Shown here piece by piece: positions 47,142-56,025 of a DNA stretch of 64,000 nucleotides. A program made the position numbers and the translations under genes. Location of the stretch: assembly GCA_017447865.1 (NCBI GenBank), contig JAFSMO010000041.1:38415-102414 (forward strand), read 5' to 3'. The first letter of the stretch is position 1. Each line of letters starts with the position of its first letter. The notes beneath the pieces were generated by a model. That model made no database searches, had not been told where the DNA came from, and saw only the letters and a list, made by a program, of their open reading frames with translations. The stretch is from Thermoguttaceae bacterium. Its GTDB lineage: Bacteria; Planctomycetota; Planctomycetia; Pirellulales; Thermoguttaceae.

Positions 47142-49565
47142 ATGAAAAGTTTCATTAATTCTTTTTCCGTTTTAACCCTCGCGGCCTTTTTGTGCCTCGT
47201 GCCCGATTTGCAGGCGGCGACGTGGACCGGTGACGACCTTTCCAACGGCGGCGCGCTGACACAGATCACGACGGTCACGCTTGCCGGCGGGGAAACCATC
47301 ACGATCACCCAGCCGATCACGGGCTCCAACGCCTCTCTGACGATCACCGGCTCCGGGACTTTGGCGCTCGATCGCAATCCAGACGCCGCCAGCGTGTACC
47401 ACACGTACACCGGACCGACCATCATCGCCGACGGGACCGCCGACGCTTTCACCACGCTGCGAGTGAACAAGCAGTTCACCTTTACGAACAGTTCGAGCCT
47501 GACCATCGGCGCCTGCGGCGTTCTGGACCTTCGGGCCGGCAACTCGCTCGGTTACTATCCGAATGTTCTGAGAACGATCAACCTGAACGGAAACGCCACC
47601 ATCACGACCGCGGAAGCCGGCGCAACGCACTCGAACCTCGGGACGATCAACGTCTCCGGGACCGGGAACCAGATCATCGGGACGAACGCAGGCTCCGGCA
47701 ATTACGGGAACTTCTTCCTTGCCGGGGCGTTCACGCTCGCGGACAATTCGGCGCTGGAGATCAAAACGACCAAAATGCGCACCCGAATCCCGACTTCGGC
47801 GATCTCGAAGGACGGGGTAAACCAGTCCGGGATCTTTAACGTCGGGTCCAACGCCACGCTGACCGTGAATCCTGCGACGGAAGGCGGGGACGTCACGCTG
47901 ACTCTCACGGACAGTGGGGAGGGCGCGACCCAGTTCGTGAAAAAGGGCGCCGGCACGATGACGCTGAACGGCACGCTGGACCTTGGAAACAATAAAGAGA
48001 CCAGCGGAGTGAAAAACCACCAGGCCACGGTCGAGGCCGGGACGCTGAACGTGACGAAAATTTCCGGAGCGGGCCAGTTCAACCAGACCGGCGGGAAAAC
48101 CGTCGCGGATTCGATCGACGCCACGGGGCCGTTCGTCATTTCCGGCGGCGAGCTGGCGGTCACGAATGCCGCGTTCTCTTTTGACTACGGCGGAAACCTT
48201 ACCATGACGGGCGGAAAACTGACTGCGGCCAGGCTTTACGTGGCGGGAACGACCGGCGAGATCTCCGGCGGAACGCTGAACGTTTCGGAGAAAATGAGCC
48301 TTTCCGCAAGCACCGAATTCACCATCTCCGGCGGGGATAATACGGTCGCGGAAATGTACGTTCATACGGGTTCCAGGCTGAATATTACCGGAAACCTGAA
48401 GACTGCCAAGCCTTCCAACTACGGAAGCATCTACGTGAAGGACGGCGGCTCGATGAACATCACCGGGGACAATGGGGGCAGTTTCGGCGGGACCATTTAC
48501 GTCTCCGGGAGCAAAACCGAAGGCGAAACCACGACGAAAAGCACGCTCAACCTCGACGCTTCCAACGCGCTCTACACCGGCACGATCGACCTGGACGGCG
48601 GCGTCCTGAGCATGAACGCGGGCAACGCGATGTTCTACTACGGCAATGGAACCGGGCTTACTGCCCTGATCAAGATGAAAAACGGCGCGGAGATCGTCAA
48701 CACGAAATCGGACGGGCATTCGAACCTCGGAATGATCGAGGTCTCCGGCACGGGCAACAAAATCACGGCCGCCGGCAATGGGAGCGGCTACGGGAATTTC
48801 TTCCTCGCCGGGAAAATCACGCTCGCTGAAAACGCGGACCTGACACTGGACCTGAAGAAAGTGACGCTTCGCCGTTCCAACGCGGGCGTTCCGGAAGACG
48901 GAAAATCGACCTCCGGCGTTTTTGACGTGGGGCCTGGCGCGACGCTTTACGCGAACATCGGCACGATGAATCTGGAGGATGGAACGGCCTCGTTCGTCAA
49001 GCAGGGCGACGGCACGATGATCGTCAACGGCATCGTGAGCGGCGGCGCTCCGCTCTCCGTCGAGGCCGGAACGCTGAACCTGAACGGCACGCAGACCTAC
49101 ACCGGCGCGACGACCATTTCCGCCGACGGCGTCCTCGGAACGGGTACGGCCGACGACCGGTTTGGGACGCTCGACCTGACCAGCTCCAAAATCACGCTGG
49201 ACGGCGGGAAGATCGAGTACGACGTCTCGACCGCCAAGCAGGACGTTTTCACGTTCAGTGATTTGACCCTCGTCGATGGCGCGGAGATCGTGATCAACTG
49301 GCTCGATGAAGAAGAGGAAAAACCGGAATCGCTGGAACTGGATAAATTGACGGCGCGGATGTACGACGTCGCGGGAAATATTCTCGAGAGTTTTGCCGTC
49401 GGCGGGGATTTTGCGGGCTACAAGTCCAAGTTTGCCAATGGGGTCTGGATGGTATACAACACCGCCGGACCTGGGGGTGATGGCTCCGTTCCTGAACCGG
49501 CGACGTGGCTTCTGCTTCTTTTGGGCCTCGTCGGGTTAAGAGTGGGAAGATTTTCGCGCCGGTAA
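47142..49565 (+). CDS. PEP-CTERM surface protein with beta-strand repeats
   Basis: An 807-residue exported protein. A signal peptide (MKSFINSFSVLTLAAFLCLV) is followed by about 720 residues of Gly/Thr/Asn/Ser-rich short strands ('GAGTMTLNGTLDLGNN', 'EAGTLNVTKISGAGQF', 'TYTGATTISADGVLGTG'), the pattern of autotransporter-associated beta-strand repeats and right-handed beta helices. It ends in 'VPEPATWLLLLLGLVGLRVGRFSRR', a textbook PEP-CTERM sorting tail that exosortase recognises. Two stretches, about residues 163-245 and 526-606, are internal duplicates ('HSNLGTINVSGTGNQI' / 'HSNLGMIEVSGTGNKI', then 'YGNFFLAG' in both). It lacks an autotransporter barrel. Located inside the polysaccharide cluster, with its own promoter. 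Confidence 0.9.
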   Translation: MKSFINSFSVLTLAAFLCLVPDLQAATWTGDDLSNGGALTQITTVTLAGGETITITQPITGSNASLTITGSGTLALDRNPDAASVYHTYTGPTIIADGTADAFTTLRVNKQFTFTNSSSLTIGACGVLDLRAGNSLGYYPNVLRTINLNGNATITTAEAGATHSNLGTINVSGTGNQIIGTNAGSGNYGNFFLAGAFTLADNSALEIKTTKMRTRIPTSAISKDGVNQSGIFNVGSNATLTVNPATEGGDVTLTLTDSGEGATQFVKKGAGTMTLNGTLDLGNNKETSGVKNHQATVEAGTLNVTKISGAGQFNQTGGKTVADSIDATGPFVISGGELAVTNAAFSFDYGGNLTMTGGKLTAARLYVAGTTGEISGGTLNVSEKMSLSASTEFTISGGDNTVAEMYVHTGSRLNITGNLKTAKPSNYGSIYVKDGGSMNITGDNGGSFGGTIYVSGSKTEGETTTKSTLNLDASNALYTGTIDLDGGVLSMNAGNAMFYYGNGTGLTALIKMKNGAEIVNTKSDGHSNLGMIEVSGTGNKITAAGNGSGYGNFFLAGKITLAENADLTLDLKKVTLRRSNAGVPEDGKSTSGVFDVGPGATLYANIGTMNLEDGTASFVKQGDGTMIVNGIVSGGAPLSVEAGTLNLNGTQTYTGATTISADGVLGTGTADDRFGTLDLTSSKITLDGGKIEYDVSTAKQDVFTFSDLTLVDGAEIVINWLDEEEEKPESLELDKLTARMYDVAGNILESFAVGGDFAGYKSKFANGVWMVYNTAGPGGDGSVPEPATWLLLLLGLVGLRVGRFSRR

Positions 49566-49594
49566 TTCCAACGTTAATACAAAGCAGGCAAAAA

Positions 49595-50530
49595 ATGAAA
49601 CTGATTTCCATCACGACGAGCTGCTACAATGAAGAGGAGAATCTTCCGGAGTTTTACGCTCGTGTGAAGGCGGTGCTCGAAAAATTCCCGCAGTACGATT
49701 ACGAGTTCATCGTCGCGGATAATTGCTCGACGGACGGGAGCCGTGACGTTTTACGCCGTCTGGCCGCCGAGGATCCCAAGTTCCGGGTGATCCTCAACGC
49801 GAACAATTTTGGCCACATTCGCTCGCCGTTCAACGCTTTTTTGAGCGCGAAGGGGGACGCGGTCATTACGATGTGCTCCGACCTGCAGGAGCCGCCCGAG
49901 GTGCTGGAGGAGTTCATCCGGAAGTGGGAAGAAGGCTTTGAGGTCGTGGTCGGCGTCCGTTCCGGCACGAAAGAAAATTTCATCATGGCCTCGCTGCGGG
50001 CTTTGTACTACTCCGTACTGGCGCACATTTCCGAGACCAAGGACCTTTTATCGGGTTTCACCGGTTTTGGTCTTTACTCGCGGAAATTCTGCGACGCGAT
50101 CCGGCAGTTTCACGAGCCGTACCCGTATTTCAGGGGCCTGGTGAGCGAGATCGGGCTGAAACGCGCGGAAGTCCATTTTGTGCAGGACCGCCGCAAGCAC
50201 GGCCGAACCAAGAACAATTTCTTCACCCTGTACGACATGGCGATGACCGGCCTGGTGAATCACTCCAAACTTCCGCTTCGCATGGCGGTTTATTTTGGTT
50301 TTTTCACCGGTTTCATCAGTTTTCTCATCGCGATGACTTACCTGGTGCTGAAGTTGATTTACTGGGAACGGTTCAGCCTTGGGATGGCGCCGATCATGAT
50401 CGGCATGTTCTTCCTGGCGTCGGTCCAGCTCATTTTCATCGGGATCATCGGCGAGTACATCGGCGCGATCTGGACGCAGGTTAAAGACCGGCCGCTCGTG
50501 ATCGAGGAAGAAAAAATCAATTTTGACTAA
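49595..50530 (+). CDS. GT2 glycosyltransferase with C-terminal membrane anchors (GtrB-like)
   Basis: A 311-residue family-2 glycosyltransferase. 'MKLISITTSCYNEEENLPEFYARVKAVL' opens the catalytic domain; 'YEFIVADNCSTDGSRDVLRRL' and the metal-binding 'ITMCSDLQEPPEVLEEFIRKWEEGFEVVVGVRSG' follow. Two hydrophobic segments near residues 235-300 ('MAVYFGFFTGFISFLIAMTYLVLKLIYW', 'MIGMFFLASVQLIFIGIIGEYIGAIW') are typical of GtrB/ArnC-type enzymes that charge undecaprenyl phosphate with a sugar. The ATG at 49595 is chosen because the frame upstream overlaps the PEP-CTERM gene. In the polysaccharide cluster it probably supplies a lipid-linked sugar; which one is unknown. Confidence 0.88.
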   Translation: MKLISITTSCYNEEENLPEFYARVKAVLEKFPQYDYEFIVADNCSTDGSRDVLRRLAAEDPKFRVILNANNFGHIRSPFNAFLSAKGDAVITMCSDLQEPPEVLEEFIRKWEEGFEVVVGVRSGTKENFIMASLRALYYSVLAHISETKDLLSGFTGFGLYSRKFCDAIRQFHEPYPYFRGLVSEIGLKRAEVHFVQDRRKHGRTKNNFFTLYDMAMTGLVNHSKLPLRMAVYFGFFTGFISFLIAMTYLVLKLIYWERFSLGMAPIMIGMFFLASVQLIFIGIIGEYIGAIWTQVKDRPLVIEEEKINFD

Positions 50531-50567
50531 ACAGTTTGGTTACAATTCCGGGCAATCGGGAGGTTTT

Positions 50568-51545
50568 ATGAAGCAAAATACTTTTCGCCTTCATGCTGGT
50601 TTTACGCTGGTTGAGCTTTTGGTCGTTATCGCGATCATTGGGGTGCTTATGGGCCTCCTTATGCCTGCGGTCCAGCAGGCTCGTGAAGCGGCTCGTGAGA
50701 TGCAGTGCAGCAATAATCTGAAACAGATGGTCACGGGCTGTATGACCCACGAGTCCACCCAACAGTTCTACCCCACTGGTGGCTGGCACTACCACATCGT
50801 GGGGGATGCGGACCGCGGCTTCGGTAAAAATCAGCCCGGAAGCTGGATCTACTCGATCCTGCCGTATGTTGACCAGACGGCGCTTTTCAATCTTTCTGCC
50901 TTGGGTGAAAACCCGGGAAGTGCCGCCTCGGCAACGAAAAAAGCGAACAATCAAACGTTGCTCACGACTCCGCTTCAGATGCTGAATTGCCCGTCGCGCC
51001 GGCCGGCCAGACTGGTCCCGTTCAGAAGCTACGAGTTCCATAATGCGAACACTCCCTCTTCGATTGTGCGCGCGGATTATGCCGGAAGTTACGGAGGGGC
51101 GGCCAGTAATGAAAACTTTCTGGATTTGACCTACGAAAAAGTGGCCTCGGGTTACGATTGGCCGGTAACATCGACCATGACCGGCGTGATCTACCGTTAC
51201 AGCCAAATGCCAGCCGGAAAGATTTACGACGGGATTTCCTGTACTTTCCTCGCAGGCGAAAAATTCGTTCCTCCGGAATATTATGACCAGGCCTCTGGCT
51301 ATAACGCAGATAATGAGGGGGCGTATTGCGGCGACGATAACGACAATCAGCGCACCTCTTACGATCAACCGTATCAGGACCGCAAGGGGTTGAACGCGTT
51401 AAGGAGCTGGGGCAGTGCGCACTCCGGCGTTTTCGGAATGGCATTATGCGACGGGTCCGTCCAGAGAGTTTCCTATTCGATCAACAGACAGGTTTTCAAA
51501 AATCTTGGAGATCGGGACGATGGGGAATCGAATACGAGTTTTTAG
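50568..51545 (+). CDS. DUF1559 pseudopilin-like protein
   Basis: A 325-residue protein with a type-IV prepilin-like N-terminus, 'GFTLVELLVVIAIIGVLMGLLMPAVQQAREAAREMQCSNNLKQM', where cleavage follows the Gly before Phe. The DUF1559 domain follows and ends in the family hallmark H-x(n)-DG, here 'GSAHSGVFGMALCDGSVQRVSYSI'. Very large numbers of such genes are a trademark of planctomycetes and some lentisphaerae; they are thought to form surface pseudopili. CGGGAGG lies four bases before the ATG at 50568; the frame upstream to 50523 is not coding. It sits in the polysaccharide region, on the same strand. Confidence 0.93.
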   Translation: MKQNTFRLHAGFTLVELLVVIAIIGVLMGLLMPAVQQAREAAREMQCSNNLKQMVTGCMTHESTQQFYPTGGWHYHIVGDADRGFGKNQPGSWIYSILPYVDQTALFNLSALGENPGSAASATKKANNQTLLTTPLQMLNCPSRRPARLVPFRSYEFHNANTPSSIVRADYAGSYGGAASNENFLDLTYEKVASGYDWPVTSTMTGVIYRYSQMPAGKIYDGISCTFLAGEKFVPPEYYDQASGYNADNEGAYCGDDNDNQRTSYDQPYQDRKGLNALRSWGSAHSGVFGMALCDGSVQRVSYSINRQVFKNLGDRDDGESNTSF

Positions 51546-51617
51546 TCGGAGGTTCCATTCCTGAAGCAAAGATCCTGAGATCTCGCCCGGTTTTTGATTT
51601 TGAACTTCCTTTTCCCC

Positions 51618-52649
51618 ATGAATTCCAACCTTTCCCCTCGCGATTTGGCCTTTCTCGCGGAACGCCTTGCGCCCCTTCAGCCGCTTCTGGAGGGGCGGAA
51701 CATTTTGCTGACCGGCGGAACAGGGCTTTTTGGAAAGTGGCTCCTGGAAAGTTACGCGGAGCTGAGGCGGGTGCGTCCTTTTTCCGGTTCCGTCACGGTT
51801 CTGTCACGCCATCCGGAAACGTTTCTCGCAAGGAATTCCTTTTTCGCCCAGTTCGACTTTTTCCGCTTCGTGACCGGCGACGTTCGGGAGGCGGAATTTC
51901 CTGCTGACTCCCGCTTTGATCTCGTCATTCACGCCGCCACGGAAGCGAGCGCGAAGCTGGAAAAAGAGGACCCGGACGAAATGTACTCCGTGATCGTGGA
52001 CGGGACGCGCCACGTTTTGACTCAGGCGCAGAATTTCGGCGTGAAACGCTTTCTTTTCGTGAGTTCCGGCGCGGTTTACGGCCCGCAGCCGCCCGAGGTG
52101 GAAAACGTCCCGGAGACTTTTCCCTGCGCCCCCGTGACGGCTTACGGTCGGGGCAAGCTCGAGGCCGAAAATAGGACGCTGGACTCCGCCGCAGCCGTGG
52201 GTTTTGAGGCGGTTTTGGCCCGCTGCTTCGCCTTCGTCGGGCCGTACCTGAACCTCGACATTCACTTCGCGGCAGGGAATTTCCTTCGCAACGCGCTGAA
52301 CCGCGAGCCGATCCTCATCCGCGGCGACGGCACGCCGTTTCGCTCGTACCTGTACACGGCCGAGCTGGCGGTCTGGCTTTGGACGCTTCTGCTGCGAGGC
52401 CGGTCCGGCGAGGCGTACAACGTGGGCGCCCCGACTCCCGTTTCGATCCGCGAGCTTGCCGAGGCGGTTTCGGCGTGCGTCCCGGGCGGACTTCCGATCC
52501 AGATCCTTGGCACGCCCCAGCCGGGAGCCAAACCGCCGCGTTACGTTCCGGACGTGACGAAAATCGCCTGCGAGCTGGATTTGAAGCCGGAAATTACGCT
52601 TCACGACGCGCTGGAAAGAACGCTCGAGTTTGCGTCAAGGACTCCGTGA
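51618..52649 (+). CDS. NAD-dependent epimerase/dehydratase family protein
   Basis: A 343-residue extended short-chain dehydrogenase/reductase. The Rossmann motif is 'NILLTGGTGLFGKWLLESYAEL', then 'FDLVIHAATEAS', the serine region 'RFLFVSSGAVYGP', and the YxxxK pair in 'TAYGRGKLEAE'. The C-terminal nucleotide-sugar domain has 'LIRGDGTPFRSYLYTAELAVWLWTLLLRG' and 'AYNVGAPTPVSIRELAEAVSACV'. In a cluster with rfbFGH and a YerE-like enzyme it could be the 4-ketoreductase that finishes the CDP-sugar (a YerF or paratose-synthase-type role); that is inference. The ATG at 51618 begins 73 bp after the DUF1559 stop. Confidence 0.85.
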   Translation: MNSNLSPRDLAFLAERLAPLQPLLEGRNILLTGGTGLFGKWLLESYAELRRVRPFSGSVTVLSRHPETFLARNSFFAQFDFFRFVTGDVREAEFPADSRFDLVIHAATEASAKLEKEDPDEMYSVIVDGTRHVLTQAQNFGVKRFLFVSSGAVYGPQPPEVENVPETFPCAPVTAYGRGKLEAENRTLDSAAAVGFEAVLARCFAFVGPYLNLDIHFAAGNFLRNALNREPILIRGDGTPFRSYLYTAELAVWLWTLLLRGRSGEAYNVGAPTPVSIRELAEAVSACVPGGLPIQILGTPQPGAKPPRYVPDVTKIACELDLKPEITLHDALERTLEFASRTP

Positions 52650-52710
52650 AAAAACGCTTCGTCCCATGTACGCGAGACCGAATTCCTCCAGGAAAGCCCA
52701 AGGCCGCACC

Positions 52711-52862
52711 AGGCCCCGCGGATTAGGCGGATTGGGCGGATTTGGGCGGATCGGGTTAAAAAAAAGAATGGTTGGAAGTGAAACGGGTCTGGCGTTTAAA
52801 AAGAGCGGTTTGAAGAAATCCCTTTAATATTTAAAATCCAATCCGCCTAATCCGCGGGGCCT
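52711..52862. repeat. Palindromic element with 9-nt tandem arms, family C
   Basis: A 25-bp perfect terminal inverted repeat begins with AGGCCCCGCGGATTAGGC and ends as its reverse complement. The left arm continues as tandem GCGGATTAG/GCGGATTGG/GCGGATTTGG units. The core between the arms is AT-rich. It occupies most of the 326-bp gap before the arabinofuranosidase-like gene. Confidence 0.8.
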
Positions 52863-52975
52863 ATAGTCGCTGGAGTTTGAACTACGCTGGGCGTGAACTT
52901 TGGGACGGTCCCATTTGCCCGGTCATTCACTTCCTCAAAATTTTAATTTCTTTTTCCCAAGCGGAACCTTTTTTT

Positions 52976-54925
52976 ATGACGCGCCTCCCTTTCAAAATCC
53001 TCGTTTTTGCCCTTTCCGTTCTGCTTCTGGCCGGTTCAGCACTTCAGGCCGAGACGGTGGTTCAGGTCCAGCCGGACGCGCAGCCGACGCCCGTTCGGCG
53101 CGAGATTTTGGGCGTGAATCAGCTTTACTACGGCGAGGATTCCTACGGGTTTTTGATCCACGGGACGAAAAAGGCGGAGCCGGAACTGGTCGAAATCCTC
53201 CGCGAAATCGGGATTAAATCGATGCGCTACCCCGGCGGGTGCGGCGGGACGCACAATTACGACTGGAAGCAGAGCGCCGGCTTGAAAGGCGATTTTCCCG
53301 GCCTTGGCCTGCTGGAGTTTCTGCGCGTCTGTGAGGAGATCGGTGCTGAGCCGATGCTCGGGCTTTCGGCTTTTCGCGGCTCGCCCGAGGAAGCGGCCGA
53401 ATTCGTGGAATTCCTGAACGCTCCGAATGACGGCAAGCACCCGTGGGCGGCCAAGCGCGCGGAACTCGGCCACCCGAAGCCGTACGGCGTGCGTTTCGTG
53501 GAGTTCGGAAACGAGAGCTACCACGGGAACCACTACACCAAGCCGCCGCAGACCATCACACCGCGCCAGTATGCCGAGAAGTACCTCGCCTTCCGCTCCA
53601 CGATGCAGAAAGTCGATCCGGCGATCCAGCTCGGTGTGATCCTCCACGCGACGTACTGGAACCAGGGCGTTCTGGACGTCGTGGGGACGAATTTCGACTT
53701 CGCGATCGTGCACCACTACCACCCCATCCGCCAGGTCGAAGGGCCAGGCTACGCGGGGAATTTCGGCGTGATGGACGAGCTGACGGCGCAAAAAGAGCAC
53801 ACGCTCGAATCCTTCCCGCAAGAGAAGAAAAAGGACGTGCGGCTCGCGCTGACCGAGTTCAACGCGACCTACACCGAGCACAAGCACCTGACCGCGGCGC
53901 TGACCAACGCGGAGACGCTGATTTGGCTTTGCCGCGACCCGGACTACTTCGCCGCCGAGTACTGGCAGTTCGTGAACGAGGGATTCGGAATGGTGCGCGG
54001 GAAATCTGGCGCGTTCGTGAAACGGCCCAACGCCCTGGCGTTCGAGCTCGTGGCGCGGAACCTTTTCGACCGCGTGCTTCCCACGACCCAGACCGGGCCG
54101 CTGCTTTCCGAGCTCCTCCCGCCCGCGGACGTGGAGGTGGAAGAGCTGGAGGGGAAGGAACTGACCGAGGCGGAAATGCGGCAAAACCTCCTCCCGAAGA
54201 TCGAATGGAAGCAGGGTGACCGGCCGGAACGCACGCGGCTGGAAACCTGGCCCGACGGGTCGATCCGGCTGGAATTCCTGACCGACGAGGGGTTCAACTA
54301 CTACCACACGTCGTGCTGGACCGCCATCCCGAAGTGGAAGTCCGTCGAGTTTCATCTGACCGCCGAAATTCGCGTCAGGGGGATGGAAAACTCGTCGGGA
54401 ATCGCGTTGGAACTCGGCGACGGGCGCGGCTACACGAAAACCCACTCCGTTGCCGCGACGGAAGGCGTGAAGGAGGCGCACTGGTCGCCCGTTTCGGTGA
54501 CGTACCGGCCTCTGAAAGACACGAAATCGCTGGAGCTCAAAGTCCGCCGCTTCGAGGGGAGCGGAAAAGGCGTCGCGGAGATCCGGAACGTGAAAATCGT
54601 GCCGGTTTTGCCCAGAACTCCCAAGATCCCGGCCATGGAAACGCTTCTGACCGAATCGGCCGACGGAGGTCAAATGGGCCTTTTGTTCGTGAACCGCTCG
54701 CTGAAGCCTGAAACGGTCAAATTCACGCTTCCGGGGGCTTTTGCCGAAGTCCGGGCCGAGACGCTGACCGCCGACGGGCCGTTCGCGACGAATGAAAGAG
54801 AAACGCCCGACGCGGTCCAGATCCGCCCGCTGAAGGTGAAAAAGTCGAAGCGCCAGCTCGAAGTGGAACTTCCGCCGCACTCATTGACCGGGATCCGGTT
54901 TTCCCGCGGCCAGAAAAAACCTTGA
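52976..54925 (+). CDS. Secreted GH51-like alpha-L-arabinofuranosidase
   Basis: A 649-residue exported glycoside hydrolase of clan GH-A. A signal peptide (MTRLPFKILVFALSVLLLAGSALQA) is followed by 'LGVNQLYYGEDSYGFLIHGTKKAEPELVEILREIGIKSMRYPGGCGGTHNYDWKQS', which is the GH51 start of the barrel. The acid/base Glu lies in 'VRFVEFGNESYHG' and the nucleophile Glu in 'LALTEFNATYTEH'. A C-terminal beta domain, about residues 410-640, follows. It should release arabinofuranose or a similar terminal sugar from glycans outside the cytoplasm. The ATG at 52976 has no obvious ribosome site. The stop lies 11 bp before the dnaA-like gene, whose ribosome site overlaps it. Confidence 0.85.
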   Translation: MTRLPFKILVFALSVLLLAGSALQAETVVQVQPDAQPTPVRREILGVNQLYYGEDSYGFLIHGTKKAEPELVEILREIGIKSMRYPGGCGGTHNYDWKQSAGLKGDFPGLGLLEFLRVCEEIGAEPMLGLSAFRGSPEEAAEFVEFLNAPNDGKHPWAAKRAELGHPKPYGVRFVEFGNESYHGNHYTKPPQTITPRQYAEKYLAFRSTMQKVDPAIQLGVILHATYWNQGVLDVVGTNFDFAIVHHYHPIRQVEGPGYAGNFGVMDELTAQKEHTLESFPQEKKKDVRLALTEFNATYTEHKHLTAALTNAETLIWLCRDPDYFAAEYWQFVNEGFGMVRGKSGAFVKRPNALAFELVARNLFDRVLPTTQTGPLLSELLPPADVEVEELEGKELTEAEMRQNLLPKIEWKQGDRPERTRLETWPDGSIRLEFLTDEGFNYYHTSCWTAIPKWKSVEFHLTAEIRVRGMENSSGIALELGDGRGYTKTHSVAATEGVKEAHWSPVSVTYRPLKDTKSLELKVRRFEGSGKGVAEIRNVKIVPVLPRTPKIPAMETLLTESADGGQMGLLFVNRSLKPETVKFTLPGAFAEVRAETLTADGPFATNERETPDAVQIRPLKVKKSKRQLEVELPPHSLTGIRFSRGQKKP

Positions 54926-54936
54926 GGAGTCCCTGA

Positions 54937-56025
54937 ATGCCCGCCATCATTTCCATCCCGTTTCAGGAAAAAGTGACCACCCGATTCTCCGGGAGTGAGG
55001 AGGGGGTGACGGAGCTTCGTGCGCATCCGTTTCTTGCGGGCCCGGAAAATTACGTGCTTTGCTCGGTGGTTTACGACGTCATTCAGGACTTTCCCAACCC
55101 GTTCGCGATGCTTATTCACGCGCCGTTCGGTTTCGGAAAGTCGCATCTGACTGAGGGTCTTCTGATCGCGTGGCTGGGCCGGCATCCGGGCGGGAAATTC
55201 CGGCTGGTCTCGGCCCGTGATTTTGCTCGGGAATGGGCGCTGGCGCAGCGTACCCGCACGACGCACGAGTTTTTTGAGGCGTACCACGCGCTCGACTTTT
55301 TCGTTCTGGACGAACTGCAGGAGATCGCGACGCACACGGCCACGCAGGAGCAGCTCGTGCAGACGCTCGACCTTCTGCTCCGCCGCGGCGCGAGGGTCTT
55401 CCTGACCGCCAATCAGCCCCTGGCGGCCATGACGCTCATTCCGAAACTCGCGTCCCGGCTCCGTCAGGGGGTCAGCATCGAGATCCACCTCCCGGGCCCG
55501 GAAACCCGCCGCCAGATCCTGACCCAGCCGGAAGTCTCGGGGAACGTCCCGATTTCCGACTCAGCCCTGGACGAGTTCGTGGCCCTTGCGGACCGCGAGG
55601 AGCTTTCGGTCGGCGAGATGCTTCAGCGCTTCCAGAAGATGGAATGGATCCGCAAAACCCGGCAGGATGACGAGATCCAGACCGATTCCGTTTCCAAGGT
55701 TTTCGCTGCGTCGGAAGGGGAAGAGACGGGCCCGGTCACCGTGGCGCAGATCGCGAAACTGGCGGCCAAATTCTACAAAGTGAAGCTCAGCGATCTGCGG
55801 AGCAAGTCGCGCAAAACGGTCCTCGTGACGGTCCGCGACGTGGTTTACTGCATGGCCCGGCGTCTGACCGACGCGACGCTGGACGAGATCGGAACGTACT
55901 TTGGCGGCCGCGATCACACGACGATCCTGCACGGCTGCGCGCAGGCGGAAAGCCTCATCGAGAGCGACGAGGAAGTCCGCCGCTGCGTCGATTTTCTGCT
56001 TTCTGAGTTAAAGAACGGACGTTAA
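54937..56025 (+). CDS. DnaA-family replication initiator, short form
   Basis: A 362-residue DnaA homologue. The AAA+ domain starts near residue 50. The Walker A reads 'IHAPFGFGKSHLTEGLL', with Ala62 where a Gly is usual. Walker B is 'FFVLDELQEIA', followed by 'RGARVFLTANQPLAAM' and the sensor-II-like 'SRLRQGVSIEIHLPGPETRRQIL'. The DNA-binding domain IV is clear: 'IAKLAAKFYKVKLSDLRSKSRKTVLVTVRDVVYCMARRLTDATLDEIGTYFGGRDHTTILHGC', including the DnaA signature. Domain I (helicase loading) and the linker are missing, as the protein starts almost directly at domain III; usual DnaA is about 450 residues. GAGGAG overlaps the preceding stop codon, so it is translated after the arabinofuranosidase gene. 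It may be the true DnaA of this lineage or a regulator like Hda with DNA binding. Confidence 0.85.
   Translation: MPAIISIPFQEKVTTRFSGSEEGVTELRAHPFLAGPENYVLCSVVYDVIQDFPNPFAMLIHAPFGFGKSHLTEGLLIAWLGRHPGGKFRLVSARDFAREWALAQRTRTTHEFFEAYHALDFFVLDELQEIATHTATQEQLVQTLDLLLRRGARVFLTANQPLAAMTLIPKLASRLRQGVSIEIHLPGPETRRQILTQPEVSGNVPISDSALDEFVALADREELSVGEMLQRFQKMEWIRKTRQDDEIQTDSVSKVFAASEGEETGPVTVAQIAKLAAKFYKVKLSDLRSKSRKTVLVTVRDVVYCMARRLTDATLDEIGTYFGGRDHTTILHGCAQAESLIESDEEVRRCVDFLLSELKNGR

Noticed and set aside
53036..54880. Long open frame (614 codons) opposite the arabinofuranosidase gene, and a similar one opposite the ThDP enzyme gene (45045-46724)
   Set aside because: Both are shadows of GC-rich coding strands; translations are Arg/His-rich without any domain, and no ribosome site is seen.
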